This document shows, piece by piece, positions 35,720 to 44,473 of a stretch of 64,000 nucleotides of DNA. Where the stretch lies: positions 1-64,000 of the forward strand of contig JAFGHR010000019.1 in assembly GCA_016930015.1 (NCBI GenBank), written 5' to 3'. Source of the stretch: Anaerolineae bacterium (GTDB lineage: Bacteria; Chloroflexota; Anaerolineae; Aggregatilineales; Aggregatilineaceae). The translations under genes were made by a program, and so were the position numbers. Under the pieces are notes generated by a model. That model was not told the DNA's origin. It made no database searches and saw nothing but the letters and a program-made list of their open reading frames with translations. The stretch's first letter is position 1. Each line of letters opens with the position of its first letter.

Positions 35720-37644
35720 TGGCAGATACAAACAACCGTCATATTTATCTGGAAGATATCCCGATGGACGAGGCGCAGGCGCGCTTACAGGCTGCGCTCG
35801 ATGCCGCCGGTACAGCGGCTCCACTGCCCGGCGAACGCGTGTCATTGGATGATGCGTTGGGCCGCGTAACGGCAGAACCGGTGTGGGCTAAAATCAGTTC
35901 GCCGCACTACCACGCCGCCGCGATGGACGGTTACGCGGTGTGGGCCGCGTTTACGCTCGGCGCGACGGAAACGCGCCCGCTGCGCCTGGCCGTGCCCGAT
36001 CAGGCGTATCCGCTCAATACCGGCGCGCCGCTCCCCGAAAACGCCAATGCCGTGATCATGATCGAGCATACGCAGCCGGTCGGGACCGATCAGATCGACA
36101 TCCGGGCATCGGTCGCACCCTGGCAGCATGTCCGCACGATGGGTGAGGACATGGTCGCCACCGAATTAGTCCTACCGGCCAATCACCAACTGCGCCCGCA
36201 CGATCTCGGCGCGACTGCCGGATGCGGTCACATCGATGTGTTGGTACGGCGCAAACCGAAAGTCGCGCTGCTGCCCACCGGCTCCGAACTCACCGCGCCG
36301 ACCAACGCTCCTGAACCGGGACAGGTTATCGAATATAACAGCATTGTCCTGGGCGCCCAGATTCGCCAGGCAGGCGCACAATTCACGCGCTGGCCGATCC
36401 TGCCGGATGAAATCGACGCCATACAATCTGCTATACGCGACGCTGCCATCGATCACGACCTGGTGCTGGTGCTGTCGGGATCATCGGCAGGCTCAAAGGA
36501 CTTTACCGCGCGCGCTGTTCAGAACAACGGCACGCTGCTGGTTCACGGCGTGGCCGTGCGCCCTGGGCACCCGGTGATCATGGGTATGGTCAACAATACG
36601 CCCGTTATTGGCGTGCCGGGTTATCCCGTATCGGCGGCGCTGACAGGCGAGCTTTTTATCCAACCGCTGCTAAAACAGTGGCTTGGCCTGTCCGCACCAT
36701 ATTACGAACACATCCGGGCCACACTGACCCGCAAGATCGTGTCACCTACGGGCGATGATGATTTTGTGCGCGTCACGGTCGGCCAAGTTGGCGATCGCAC
36801 ACTCGTTACGCCGCTTGCCCGTGGGGCAGGCGTGATCACGTCGCTGGTGCGCGCCGATGGCCTGCTGCACGTTCCGCGCTTCAGCGAAGGGTGTGATATC
36901 GGCAGTGAGGTAGACGTGCTGTTATTCCGCACGCCGGACGAAATCGCCCGAACGGTGGTAGTCGTCGGTAGTCACGATCCCATGCTGGACCTGCTGGGGC
37001 AGTTTTTAGCGGTGCGTTTCCCCGGTTTCCGGTTGGCCTCGGCCAATGTGGGCAGTTTGGGCGGGCTGGTTGCGCAGAAACGCGGTGAAGCGCATCTATC
37101 CGGTACACATCTGCTCGATCCTGAAACCGGCGAGTATAACATCGCCGATATCCGCCGGACACTGGGCGATAAACCCGTGCGCGTGGTGACATTTGCCCAC
37201 CGCGAGCAAGGGTTGATGATCGCGCCGGGTAACCCAATGGGGATCACATCGCTTGATGACCTGCTGCGGGTGCGGTACATCAACCGGCAGCGCGGCGCGG
37301 GTACGCGTGTCCTGCTGGATTACGAACTCCAACAGCGCGGGATTGATCCCGCCCAGATCGACGGCTACGAGCGCGAGGAATACACACACCTGGCCGTAGC
37401 GGCGGCGGTTGCGTCAGGCAGCGCCGACTGCGGCATGGGTATTCGCAGCGCAGCCGTAGCGCTTGAACTGGACTTTATCCCGGTGACGCACGAACGGTAC
37501 GACCTGGTGATCCCCAAAGCCTTTGTTGATCTGCCGATGATTCTGTATGTGCTGTCGCTGCTCGAAGATGACGAGTTCCGGGCCGCCGTCGCCGCGCAAC
37601 CCGGTTATGACTCAACCGCCATGGGCCAGCCGGTGATCGTGTAA
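35719..37644 (+). CDS. MoeA-like protein fused to a periplasmic-binding-protein-like domain
   Basis: Residues about 1-405 are a second complete MoeA ('SPHYHAAAMDGYAVWAAFTL', 'NTGAPLPENANAVIMIEHTQ', 'VALLPTGSELTAP', 'LVLVLSGSSAGSKDFTARAV', 'VIGVPGYPVSAA'). Residues about 410-641 form a PBP-like (LysR-substrate or ModA-like) domain: 'VVVVGSHDPMLDLLGQFLAV', 'FAHREQGLMIAPGNPMGI' and 'RGAGTRVLLDYELQQRGI'. MoeA-PBP fusions are known in archaea and some bacteria and may sense or deliver the metal oxyanion (molybdate or tungstate). With no signal peptide the binding domain must be cytoplasmic. The gene overlaps moeA by one base. Confidence 0.9.
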   Translation: MADTNNRHIYLEDIPMDEAQARLQAALDAAGTAAPLPGERVSLDDALGRVTAEPVWAKISSPHYHAAAMDGYAVWAAFTLGATETRPLRLAVPDQAYPLNTGAPLPENANAVIMIEHTQPVGTDQIDIRASVAPWQHVRTMGEDMVATELVLPANHQLRPHDLGATAGCGHIDVLVRRKPKVALLPTGSELTAPTNAPEPGQVIEYNSIVLGAQIRQAGAQFTRWPILPDEIDAIQSAIRDAAIDHDLVLVLSGSSAGSKDFTARAVQNNGTLLVHGVAVRPGHPVIMGMVNNTPVIGVPGYPVSAALTGELFIQPLLKQWLGLSAPYYEHIRATLTRKIVSPTGDDDFVRVTVGQVGDRTLVTPLARGAGVITSLVRADGLLHVPRFSEGCDIGSEVDVLLFRTPDEIARTVVVVGSHDPMLDLLGQFLAVRFPGFRLASANVGSLGGLVAQKRGEAHLSGTHLLDPETGEYNIADIRRTLGDKPVRVVTFAHREQGLMIAPGNPMGITSLDDLLRVRYINRQRGAGTRVLLDYELQQRGIDPAQIDGYEREEYTHLAVAAAVASGSADCGMGIRSAAVALELDFIPVTHERYDLVIPKAFVDLPMILYVLSLLEDDEFRAAVAAQPGYDSTAMGQPVIV

Positions 37645-37650
37645 TACCGG

Positions 37651-38091
37651 TTAGGTGTCATCCTGGGCGCCGGGGATGCCTTTTCGCATAATTTGTGCCC
37701 AACTTTCGGGGATTTTGCACACGCGGCCCTCATGGTTGATGCACACGTGCCTGGAGTAACCGGTGACGCAAACCTGGCCGGTTTCGGCATCGACAATTTC
37801 ATACATAAATGTCAATCCCCGGCTCTTGAATTCGCCCAGCCAGCAGCGCGCCGTGATCCGCTGGCCGTAGCGGGTGGGAACGCCGAAACGGGCATAAACC
37901 TCGGCCACCGTCAACCAATAGCCGCTGCGCTCAAAATCGGCGTAGCTCGCACCCTGAACGCGTGAATAATGGCTGCGCGCTTCTTCAAAATAAACGACGT
38001 ATACGGAATGGTGAACGATGCCCATGGCATCGGTTTCGGCGTAACGCACATAAAATGTGTTCTCAGAAACAAAGCGGTCAGTTGGTGCCAT
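37651..38091 (-). CDS. Acyl-CoA thioesterase, YbgC/4HBT family
   Basis: The 147-aa protein has a single hot-dog fold. The active-site helix is 'VRYAETDAMGIVHHSVYVVY' with the Asp of the YbgC/4HBT family. Later segments are 'ARFGVPTRYGQRITARCWLG' and 'KSRGLTFMYEIVDAETGQ'. It should hydrolyse acyl-CoA thioesters in the cytoplasm; the chain length is unknown. The start at 38091 is preferred because the family begins there and GGGAG lies upstream; a longer frame to 38154 has poor similarity. It is convergent with the MoeA-PBP gene, 6 bp apart. Confidence 0.88.
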   Translation of the reverse strand: MAPTDRFVSENTFYVRYAETDAMGIVHHSVYVVYFEEARSHYSRVQGASYADFERSGYWLTVAEVYARFGVPTRYGQRITARCWLGEFKSRGLTFMYEIVDAETGQVCVTGYSRHVCINHEGRVCKIPESWAQIMRKGIPGAQDDT

Positions 38092-38551
38092 TCTGGCTAT
38101 TTCTCCCGAATGTAAAACCCGCCGCATTCTAGCGCCGTCGCTCGCACAGCGCAACGATTAACCCAACTCGCAGCCCGCAATACCAGCATAACAGCTTTAT
38201 ACGTATGCCTGTAAAGCAATCGTTTTGTTTATAATTACCAACGAAAAAACACCAAAGACGTGTTATAGTGAGGGACATTCCAAACCGAATGATGCTTGGT
38301 TTGTCACCGGACTTCGTTCTTCTCTTGCGGCAGACTTACTTATCGGGTATTTTTGTATCAATATAGGTTCACGGAACCACCACCCCTACCCGGAACAACG
38401 CCTTACCATGTCTACCTGCATAATGGTTCGTGGCTTGTTGTGTGCGAAAGGAGTCTTTATCGCCCAAAATGCCGATTGACCAACCAGTGACAAATCTGTA
38501 TGTTTCATTCGTAGGATTTAGTACACACATCACAAGAAGGGGAATATAAAC
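38092..38551. other. 460-bp divergent intergenic region
   Basis: No gene is supported here. A hairpin with stem CAAACC/GGTTTG lies at 38281-38303, and TATAGT at 38264-38269 is a possible -10 without a good -35. The last bases contain AAGGGGAAT, the Shine-Dalgarno of the binding-protein gene. The long leader may carry regulation of the importer operon. Confidence 0.5.
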
Positions 38552-40207
38552 ATGCGTAAATACCTTCGTTATTTTGGACCCGCGTTTCTTATTGTCGCAA
38601 CTTTGGCTGTCTCAGTGGTGGGCGTGTCTGGTGGCACCAAAGCCCAAGAGTTTGAGCCAATGGTCTATTCGGCGGAAAACTGTGACTACGGTGGTGAATT
38701 CCTGTCGATCGAAGCCCTTGATGAAACCACCGTGAAGTTCACGCTTTGCCGGCCCGATCCGGCGTTCCCATCCAAGGTCGCGTTTTCGGCTTTTGCCATT
38801 CACAGCTCGGACTACCTTGAAACCACCGGCGGCGGTGGTGATCTGGTTGAAAAACCGGTCGGCACCGGTCCGTACATGCTCGAAGAATGGACCCGTGGTG
38901 ACAGCCTCACCCTGAAGCGTTACGATGGTTACTGGGGCAGCCCGGCGCTGACCGACACCCTCGTGTTCCGCTGGAACTCCGAAGGTGCAGCCCGCCTGAC
39001 CGAACTACAGGCCGGCACGGTCGACGGTATCGACAACCCGACTCCCGATGACTTTGAAGCCATTCGCGAAGACGAAAACCTGGTGCTCTACGACCGCCCC
39101 GGCACAAACGTCTTCTACATCGGCCTCAACAACTGGTTCGAGCCGCTGGATAATGTCAACGTCCGCAAAGCGTTGGCTATGGGCATTGACCGCCAGCGTA
39201 TCGTCGACAACTTCTACCCGCCCGGATCGCTGGCTGCCACCCAGTTCATGCCGCCGGTCATCTTCGGTTATACACCCGAAGTTTCCTGGTATGACTTTGA
39301 CCCGGCTGCCGCCCGTGCACTACTCGAAGCTGAAGGGCTGGGCGAGGGCCTTGAAATCGACCTGTACTACCGCGACGTGTTCCGTTCATACCTGCCGGAA
39401 CCGGGCCGTGTAGCCGAAGACATCCAGGCCCAGCTTGCAGAGAACCTGGGTGTTACCGCCAATATCACCGTCATGGAATCCGGTGCGTTCATTGACGCCA
39501 GCGATGCCGGTGAGTTGTCGATGTACCTGTTGGGTTGGAACGCTGACTACCCCGACGCGACCAACTTCTTAGACTTCCACTTCGGCGCCGGTAGCTCTGA
39601 TCAGTTCGGTGACAAGTTCGATGCCATCACCGGCCCGCTGAGCGAAGCCTCACAGATTGCCGACCCGGCCACCCGCCTGGGTATCTATATCGAAGCCAAT
39701 ACCGCCATCAAAGACAACGTGCCCATGATCCCGGTGGCGCATGGTGCCTCGGCGACCGCCTTTAAGGCGGCGGTCGAGGGTGCGCACGCCAGCCCGCTCG
39801 GCAACGAGTACTTCGCTGTGATGCAGGTCGCCGGTCAGGATACCCTGGTCTGGATGCAGAACGCCGAACCGATCGGCCTGTACTGCGCCGACGAAACCGA
39901 CGGCGAATCACTGCGCGCTTGCGAGCAGATCAACGAATCGCTGCTGGCCTTCGAGGTTGGTGGAGCGGCAGTCGTGCCCTCACTGGCCGAGAGCTATGAG
40001 GCCAACGAAGACGGCAGCGAGTGGACCTTCAAGCTGCGCGAAGGCGTCACGTTCCACGACGGCTCCAGCCTGGACGCCAACGATGTTGTGATGTCCTACG
40101 TTGTCCAGTGGGACGCGTCACACCCGCTGCACGTTGGGCGTAACGGCAGCTTCACATACTTCCCCGGCCTGTTTGATGGGTTCCTCAACCCGCCCGCGGA
40201 AGAGTAA
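38552..40207 (+). CDS. Family 5 (peptide/Opp-type) solute-binding protein with circularly permuted order
   Basis: A signal peptide (about residues 1-32) ends near TKAQEF with no lipobox Cys. The mature chain starts where normal family members are already about 120-150 residues in ('EALDETTVKFTLCRPDPAFP', then 'KPVGTGPYMLEEWTRGDSLT', 'NVNVRKALAMGIDRQRIVDN') and runs to the normal C-terminus near residue 425 ('DNVPMIPVAHG'). Then comes the part that is normally N-terminal: 'TLVWMQNAEPIGLYCADETD', 'INESLLAF', 'PSLAESYEANEDGSEWTF', 'LREGVTFHDGSSLDANDVV' (about 430-545). It should still deliver a peptide or other solute to the permeases encoded downstream. A terminator-like hairpin follows, as often after binding-protein genes. 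Confidence 0.88.
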   Translation: MRKYLRYFGPAFLIVATLAVSVVGVSGGTKAQEFEPMVYSAENCDYGGEFLSIEALDETTVKFTLCRPDPAFPSKVAFSAFAIHSSDYLETTGGGGDLVEKPVGTGPYMLEEWTRGDSLTLKRYDGYWGSPALTDTLVFRWNSEGAARLTELQAGTVDGIDNPTPDDFEAIREDENLVLYDRPGTNVFYIGLNNWFEPLDNVNVRKALAMGIDRQRIVDNFYPPGSLAATQFMPPVIFGYTPEVSWYDFDPAAARALLEAEGLGEGLEIDLYYRDVFRSYLPEPGRVAEDIQAQLAENLGVTANITVMESGAFIDASDAGELSMYLLGWNADYPDATNFLDFHFGAGSSDQFGDKFDAITGPLSEASQIADPATRLGIYIEANTAIKDNVPMIPVAHGASATAFKAAVEGAHASPLGNEYFAVMQVAGQDTLVWMQNAEPIGLYCADETDGESLRACEQINESLLAFEVGGAAVVPSLAESYEANEDGSEWTFKLREGVTFHDGSSLDANDVVMSYVVQWDASHPLHVGRNGSFTYFPGLFDGFLNPPAEE

Positions 40208-40210
40208 GAT

Positions 40211-40280
40211 TGGCAGAGTCCGTCTGCCATAACGGACACATTCCTGGGGGCACTGCATAAGTGCCCCCTACGTTTTTTTT
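40211..40280 (+). terminator. Hairpin pair with T run after the binding-protein gene
   Basis: TGGCAGA/TCTGCCA (40211-40229) is followed by GGGGGCACT/AGTGCCCCC (40246-40268) and eight T shortly after (40273-40280). It probably causes partial termination, giving more binding protein than permease. Confidence 0.8.
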
Positions 40281-40300
40281 ATTGATCGGGATATACTCTC

Positions 40301-40389
40301 AGCTAACGTTACGCAGTTGTTTATCTTCGTGAAGGAAAGACGAGTGTCTGTCCCAGCAGAAACTTTCCTTCAGGTGTGTACCGTTAGCT
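40301..40389 (+). ncRNA. Candidate structured leader RNA of the permease genes
   Basis: Nested pairings are visible: an outer stem AGCTAACG-x-TAC (40301-40312) with GTA-x-CGTTAGCT (40378-40389), an inner 10-bp stem TGAAGGAAAG (40330-40339) with CTTTCCTTCA (40363-40372), and a small AGAC/GTCT hairpin inside it (40338-40349, which competes by two bases). The start at 40417 follows. No known riboswitch class was recognised. Confidence 0.45.
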
Positions 40390-40416
40390 CTCAGCAAAAA
40401 TCGAGGCAGTAACATC

Positions 40417-41490
40417 ATGGCAGGCTTTGTTGCACGGCGTCTAACACTCGCTGTCCCGGTGCTGTTAGGTATCGTGTTCGTTACTTTCGCACTGGCGCGC
40501 CTGTTGCCCGGCGACCCGTGCCGCTCTACCCTGGGCGAAAAGGCCACCGACGAAGTATGCGATGCGTTCAACGAACGATATGGTCTTAATGATCCTATCC
40601 CAGAACAATTCCGCATTTACTTGCGCGATGCACTAAACGGTAATCTTGGCGACTCGATCAAATTTGGTCGGCCCGTCACTGAGCTGATGGTTGAACGCCT
40701 GCCAGTTACCGTCGAACTGAGCGTTTATGCGATGCTGTTTGCAGTTGTCATCGGCATCCCCCTGGGAATTATCTCCGCCTATTATCACAATTCATCTATT
40801 GATGTGGGCACAATGATCGGGGCCAATATCGGCGTTTCGATGCCTGTATTCTGGCTGGGATTGATGCTTTCCTACTTTTTCGGGGTGATGCTCAAGGATA
40901 CCCCGCTGTGGCTGCCGCCAAGTGGCAGGCTTACCGCCGGTACTACGATCCAGCCCTTTTATGAAGTCTGGGGGCTGGATGTTAACGGTGATGCGCTGAC
41001 ACTGCCGGGCTTTATTGCCAACATCAACACCCTGAATGCCGCGTTAGTCGGCGACTGGGCCGGGCTGCGTGACGCGCTGCGTCACATGATCCTTCCGGCC
41101 ATGGCTCTGGGCACGATTCCCCTGTCCATCATTGCCCGTATGACACGTTCCAGCCTGCTGGAAGTGTTGGGGCTGAACTACATCCGAACCGCACGAGCCA
41201 AAGGCGCACGTGAACTGGTTGTCGTGCTGCGACACGGACTCCGAAACGCACTTCTGCCGGTAGTGACCATCATTGGGTTACAGCTTGGCACACTGCTCAG
41301 CGGTGCCGTCCTGACAGAAACCATTTTCGGTCTTTCAGGCGTTGGCCGGATTCTATACGATTCAATCACCGGGCGGGACTATACTGTTGTGCAGGCGTTT
41401 ACGCTGATTATCGCGGTCATTTTTGTATTCATCAACCTCATCGTAGACTCGCTTTACGCCTACCTTGACCCACGCATTCGACTTGAGTAG
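40417..41490 (+). CDS. Opp/Dpp-type ABC permease (DppB/OppB-like)
   Basis: The 357-aa polytopic protein has six predicted membrane segments. The N-terminal 'FVARRLTLAVPVLLGIVFVT' helix and 'RLLPGDPC' loop are typical of OppB. The ATPase-coupling EAA loop is in 'ARMTRSSLLEVLGLNYIRTA' and 'RAKGARELVVVLRHGLRNAL'. A loop near residues 185-215 ('WGLDVNGDALTLPGFIANIN') is somewhat longer than in E. coli. It forms the translocation pore with the next gene's permease. It lies 5 nt before that gene. Confidence 0.92.
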   Translation: MAGFVARRLTLAVPVLLGIVFVTFALARLLPGDPCRSTLGEKATDEVCDAFNERYGLNDPIPEQFRIYLRDALNGNLGDSIKFGRPVTELMVERLPVTVELSVYAMLFAVVIGIPLGIISAYYHNSSIDVGTMIGANIGVSMPVFWLGLMLSYFFGVMLKDTPLWLPPSGRLTAGTTIQPFYEVWGLDVNGDALTLPGFIANINTLNAALVGDWAGLRDALRHMILPAMALGTIPLSIIARMTRSSLLEVLGLNYIRTARAKGARELVVVLRHGLRNALLPVVTIIGLQLGTLLSGAVLTETIFGLSGVGRILYDSITGRDYTVVQAFTLIIAVIFVFINLIVDSLYAYLDPRIRLE

Positions 41491-41495
41491 TAACG

Positions 41496-43427
41496 ATGCA
41501 ACATACTGACTCTGCTTCACCTGAACTGCAACTACCCGCCGCCGACACGACGATACACACACGCCCACCCAAGGGCCTGTGGCGCGAAACACTCGAACGG
41601 TTGATCCGCAAACCTTCAGCGGTTGTGGGCCTGATCATCCTGGGCACATTGGTATTGATCGCGATCTTCGCCCCGGTCATTGCCACACACGATCCCCTGG
41701 CCGTGCTGCTGGATGTTCCTGAAGAGGGCGCGGTTAAGCGTATGGACCCATGTATCCATCTATTGGGATGCCCGTCAGCAGGCGATGAACTGGTCCATAC
41801 ATCAACAGAAACGAACATTCAAGCTGCCCGGCTCAATTCAACCAACTCGCTGATGTCAGCCGCTGATGGCAAGACCATCACCGTTTGGAAAACGGATGAT
41901 GGCAGCGTGTTATTCTCACTTCAGCACGAATCGCCTGTCACGTCATTTGACTGGAGTCCGAACGACCAGACCATTTTGGCGGCAAGCGGCGAAGAATTGA
42001 TTGTGTGGGATATCAACAGGCGCATCATCAGCCGGACGCTGCCGCATGAGGGCGGCGTTGACCTGGTTGAGTGGAATGCAGACGGCACACGCTTCCTGAC
42101 CGCCAGTGGGCGCACCGTGCGTATCTACGACACGTTATCGTGGACTCCGGTAGGCACCATCGAACTTGAAAATGATCGCCTGGCTGCTGCGTGGAATAAC
42201 AACGGTACGGTTGTGATGACGGCCAGCGGCAACCGCGTGCAGTTGTGGAACGCCTTCGTCGGCACCGAAGTCGCCAGCCTGGACCATGACGCACCACTGA
42301 CCAGCGCTGTGTTTAACGGTTCCACTAACCGCATATTGACGACCAGCGGCAACACGCTGCACGTGTGGAACACAGCTTCCTACGTCGAAGAAATCGTCAT
42401 TGAGCACGATCGTGACCTGACGCACGGCGCGTGGAGTGAGAATTTATCACGCGGGGTTGAAAACGTGATGGCGATCAGCGGCAATACCGGGTTTGTCTGG
42501 AAGTCAAAAACCGGTGAACTGTTGATGACACTCGATCACGGCGATCCCATTCAGCGCATATCGAGCAGTCCGCTGGCCACGCGCTTAATCACCCAGAGTG
42601 ATACACATATCACGGTCTGGGATGCGAATAATGGCGACAGCATTTCATCGATCGAACTGGAGGCCCCCATTACTAACGTCGCGTGGCAAAACAACGGCGG
42701 CGGTCTTTTGGTCACCAGTGGCCGCGACCTGCGTATTATCAAAACATCCAACTACCAGTACATCATGGGTGTAGACGGGAATGTGCGCGACCAGTTCAGC
42801 CGCGTTATATACGGAACGCGCGTTTCGCTGATGGTCGGCCTCACAACCGTAAGTTTTGCCGTGATCATCGGCATCATCGCCGGTGCTGTCGCCGGTTTTC
42901 TTGGCGGCTGGGTAGACAACCTCATCATGCGTATCATGGATGTGGTGCTCGCGTTCCCGCCCCTGATCCTGGCGATTGCGGTGGTCACCGTTCTCGGTCC
43001 GGGACTGCAAAACGCGCTGTTAGCTATCTCGATTGTGTTTATCCCGGCCTATGCCCGTGTCGCCCGTGCGGGTGTGCTGTCGGTCAAAGAAGAAGACTTT
43101 GTCACAGCCGATCGTGCCCTGGGCGTTCACCCGGCACGTATTTTGTTCCGGCGCGTGCTGCCAAATGCGCTCGCACCGCTTATTGTGCAGGCTACACTGG
43201 GTATCGGCACAGCCATCCTTGACGCGGCGGCGCTGTCCTTTCTTGGGCTGGGTGCCCAACCGCCCATGCCAGAATGGGGTTCTATGTTGGGAGCAGAACG
43301 CAACCAGATTTTCACCGCGCCACATCTTGTGTTCTATCCCGGCATCGCCATCATGATTATCGTGCTGGCATTTAACCTGCTTGGCGATGGTTTGCGTGAC
43401 GCACTTGATCCGCGTTTGGATCGCTGA
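41496..43427 (+). CDS. DppC-type ABC permease with extracytoplasmic WD40-like propeller insert
   Basis: The first membrane segment is at about residues 43-63. A normal DppC would continue 'HLLGTD..GRD.LSR.IYG'. Here HLLG occurs at 88-91, then about 330 extra residues, then 'YIMGVDGNVRDQFSRVIYGT' at 422-441 and the usual five-helix core with EAA loop 'ADRALGVHPARILFRRVLPN' and 'LSFLGLGAQPPMPEWG'. The insert (about 92-420) has eight repeats of about 40 residues ending in W/I-type strands: ITVWKTDDG, LIVWDINRR, VRIYDTLSW, VQLWNAFVG, LHVWNTASY, GFVWKSKTG, ITVWDANNG and LRIIKTSNY. That is a WD40-like beta-propeller. The loop faces outward in DppC, next to the binding-protein dock. Length is 643 aa against about 300 for ordinary members. 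Confidence 0.93.
   Translation: MQHTDSASPELQLPAADTTIHTRPPKGLWRETLERLIRKPSAVVGLIILGTLVLIAIFAPVIATHDPLAVLLDVPEEGAVKRMDPCIHLLGCPSAGDELVHTSTETNIQAARLNSTNSLMSAADGKTITVWKTDDGSVLFSLQHESPVTSFDWSPNDQTILAASGEELIVWDINRRIISRTLPHEGGVDLVEWNADGTRFLTASGRTVRIYDTLSWTPVGTIELENDRLAAAWNNNGTVVMTASGNRVQLWNAFVGTEVASLDHDAPLTSAVFNGSTNRILTTSGNTLHVWNTASYVEEIVIEHDRDLTHGAWSENLSRGVENVMAISGNTGFVWKSKTGELLMTLDHGDPIQRISSSPLATRLITQSDTHITVWDANNGDSISSIELEAPITNVAWQNNGGGLLVTSGRDLRIIKTSNYQYIMGVDGNVRDQFSRVIYGTRVSLMVGLTTVSFAVIIGIIAGAVAGFLGGWVDNLIMRIMDVVLAFPPLILAIAVVTVLGPGLQNALLAISIVFIPAYARVARAGVLSVKEEDFVTADRALGVHPARILFRRVLPNALAPLIVQATLGIGTAILDAAALSFLGLGAQPPMPEWGSMLGAERNQIFTAPHLVFYPGIAIMIIVLAFNLLGDGLRDALDPRLDR
41769..42755 (+). other. 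WD40-like propeller insertion inside the permease gene
   Basis: This marks the inserted domain, about residues 92-420. The frame is continuous on both sides and codon use looks like the surrounding permease, so a recent artefact is unlikely. The segments HLLG before and YIMG after look like a split or duplicated copy of one motif. Confidence 0.85.
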
Positions 43428-43438
43428 TAGGTATAATC

Positions 43439-44473
43439 ATGGCAGCCTTAAAAGACACCAACCGACAAAACAAGCAGCCGGCAGACGACCAACCGCTGCT
43501 CGAAGTAACCGACCTGCGCACGTACTTTTTTACCCGCGAAGGAACGGTTAAGGCCGTTGACGGCGTAAGCTTAACGGTCAAACGGGGTGAAATCCGCGGT
43601 ATTGTGGGTGAATCGGGTTGTGGAAAAAGTATGACAGCCATGTCGATCCTGCGATTGGTCGATAAACCCGGCAAAATCGTATCCGGCGAAATTCTGTTCA
43701 AAGGCAAAAACCTGCTGGAAAATTCCACGCGCGAAATGACGGCGCTGCGTGGCAAACAGATTTCTATCATCTTTCAGGAACCCAAATCATCGCTCAACCC
43801 GGTTCTAAAAGTGGGTTCGCAGTTACTCGAAGTGCTGCGCATTCACCAGGGATCAAAGCGGAAAATAAATCGAGACGAAGCCGTTAGTTTGCTGCGAGAC
43901 GTCGGTATCCCAGACCCACAAATGCGCGTATCGAACTATCCGCACGAAATGTCGGGCGGTATGGCTCAGCGCGTGATGATTGCGATGGGCATGGCGTGTG
44001 AGCCGGACCTGCTGATCGCGGATGAGCCAACCACCGCGCTGGATGTCACTATCCAGGCCCAGGTGCTGGACTTGATCCGCAATCTCCGCGACGAATACGG
44101 TATGGCCGTGATGCTCATTACACACAACATGGGCATTGTTGCCGAAATGGCCGACATCGTCACCGTGATGTATGCCGGAACAGCCGTCGAGGAGGCCAGG
44201 ACTGACGACCTGTTTGAAGCCCCGCTGCATCCTTACACGCAGGGCCTGATCGCGTCTATCCCTGTTATGGGCAAGGTCAAAGACCGGTTGGAAGTCATAC
44301 CCGGCATGGTACCCAGTTTGATCGATATGCCGCCGGGCTGTCGTTTTGCGCCACGCTGCGTGGCGCGGGTAAAGCACCAACTCCAACAATGTGAAGTCGA
44401 AGAACCGCATATGATCGAGGCAAAACCGAATCACTATGTGCGCTGCTGGCTGTACGAAAGCGAGGAGTCATGA
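43439..44473 (+). CDS. Opp/Dpp-type ABC ATP-binding protein (DppD/OppD-like)
   Basis: The 344-aa ATPase has Walker A 'GESGCGKSM', Q-loop '[10 protein letters not shown]', signature '[13 protein letters not shown]', Walker B '[12 protein letters not shown]' and H-loop 'LITHNMG'. The C-terminal oligopeptide extension carries '[20 protein letters not shown]' and a further Cys, a set that holds an iron-sulfur cluster in some DppD proteins. It would power import together with the following gene, which it overlaps by 4 bp. Confidence 0.95.
   Translation: MAALKDTNRQNKQPADDQPLLEVTDLRTYFFTREGTVKAVDGVSLTVKRGEIRGIVGESGCGKSMTAMSILRLVDKPGKIVSGEILFKGKNLLENSTREMTALRGKQISIIFQEPKSSLNPVLKVGSQLLEVLRIHQGSKRKINRDEAVSLLRDVGIPDPQMRVSNYPHEMSGGMAQRVMIAMGMACEPDLLIADEPTTALDVTIQAQVLDLIRNLRDEYGMAVMLITHNMGIVAEMADIVTVMYAGTAVEEARTDDLFEAPLHPYTQGLIASIPVMGKVKDRLEVIPGMVPSLIDMPPGCRFAPRCVARVKHQLQQCEVEEPHMIEAKPNHYVRCWLYESEES

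Noticed and set aside
38552-40207. The rearranged binding protein as an assembly error or frameshift
   Set aside because: One continuous frame includes signal peptide, all parts of the fold once each, and a normal stop followed by a terminator. An artefact would more likely break the frame or duplicate a part.
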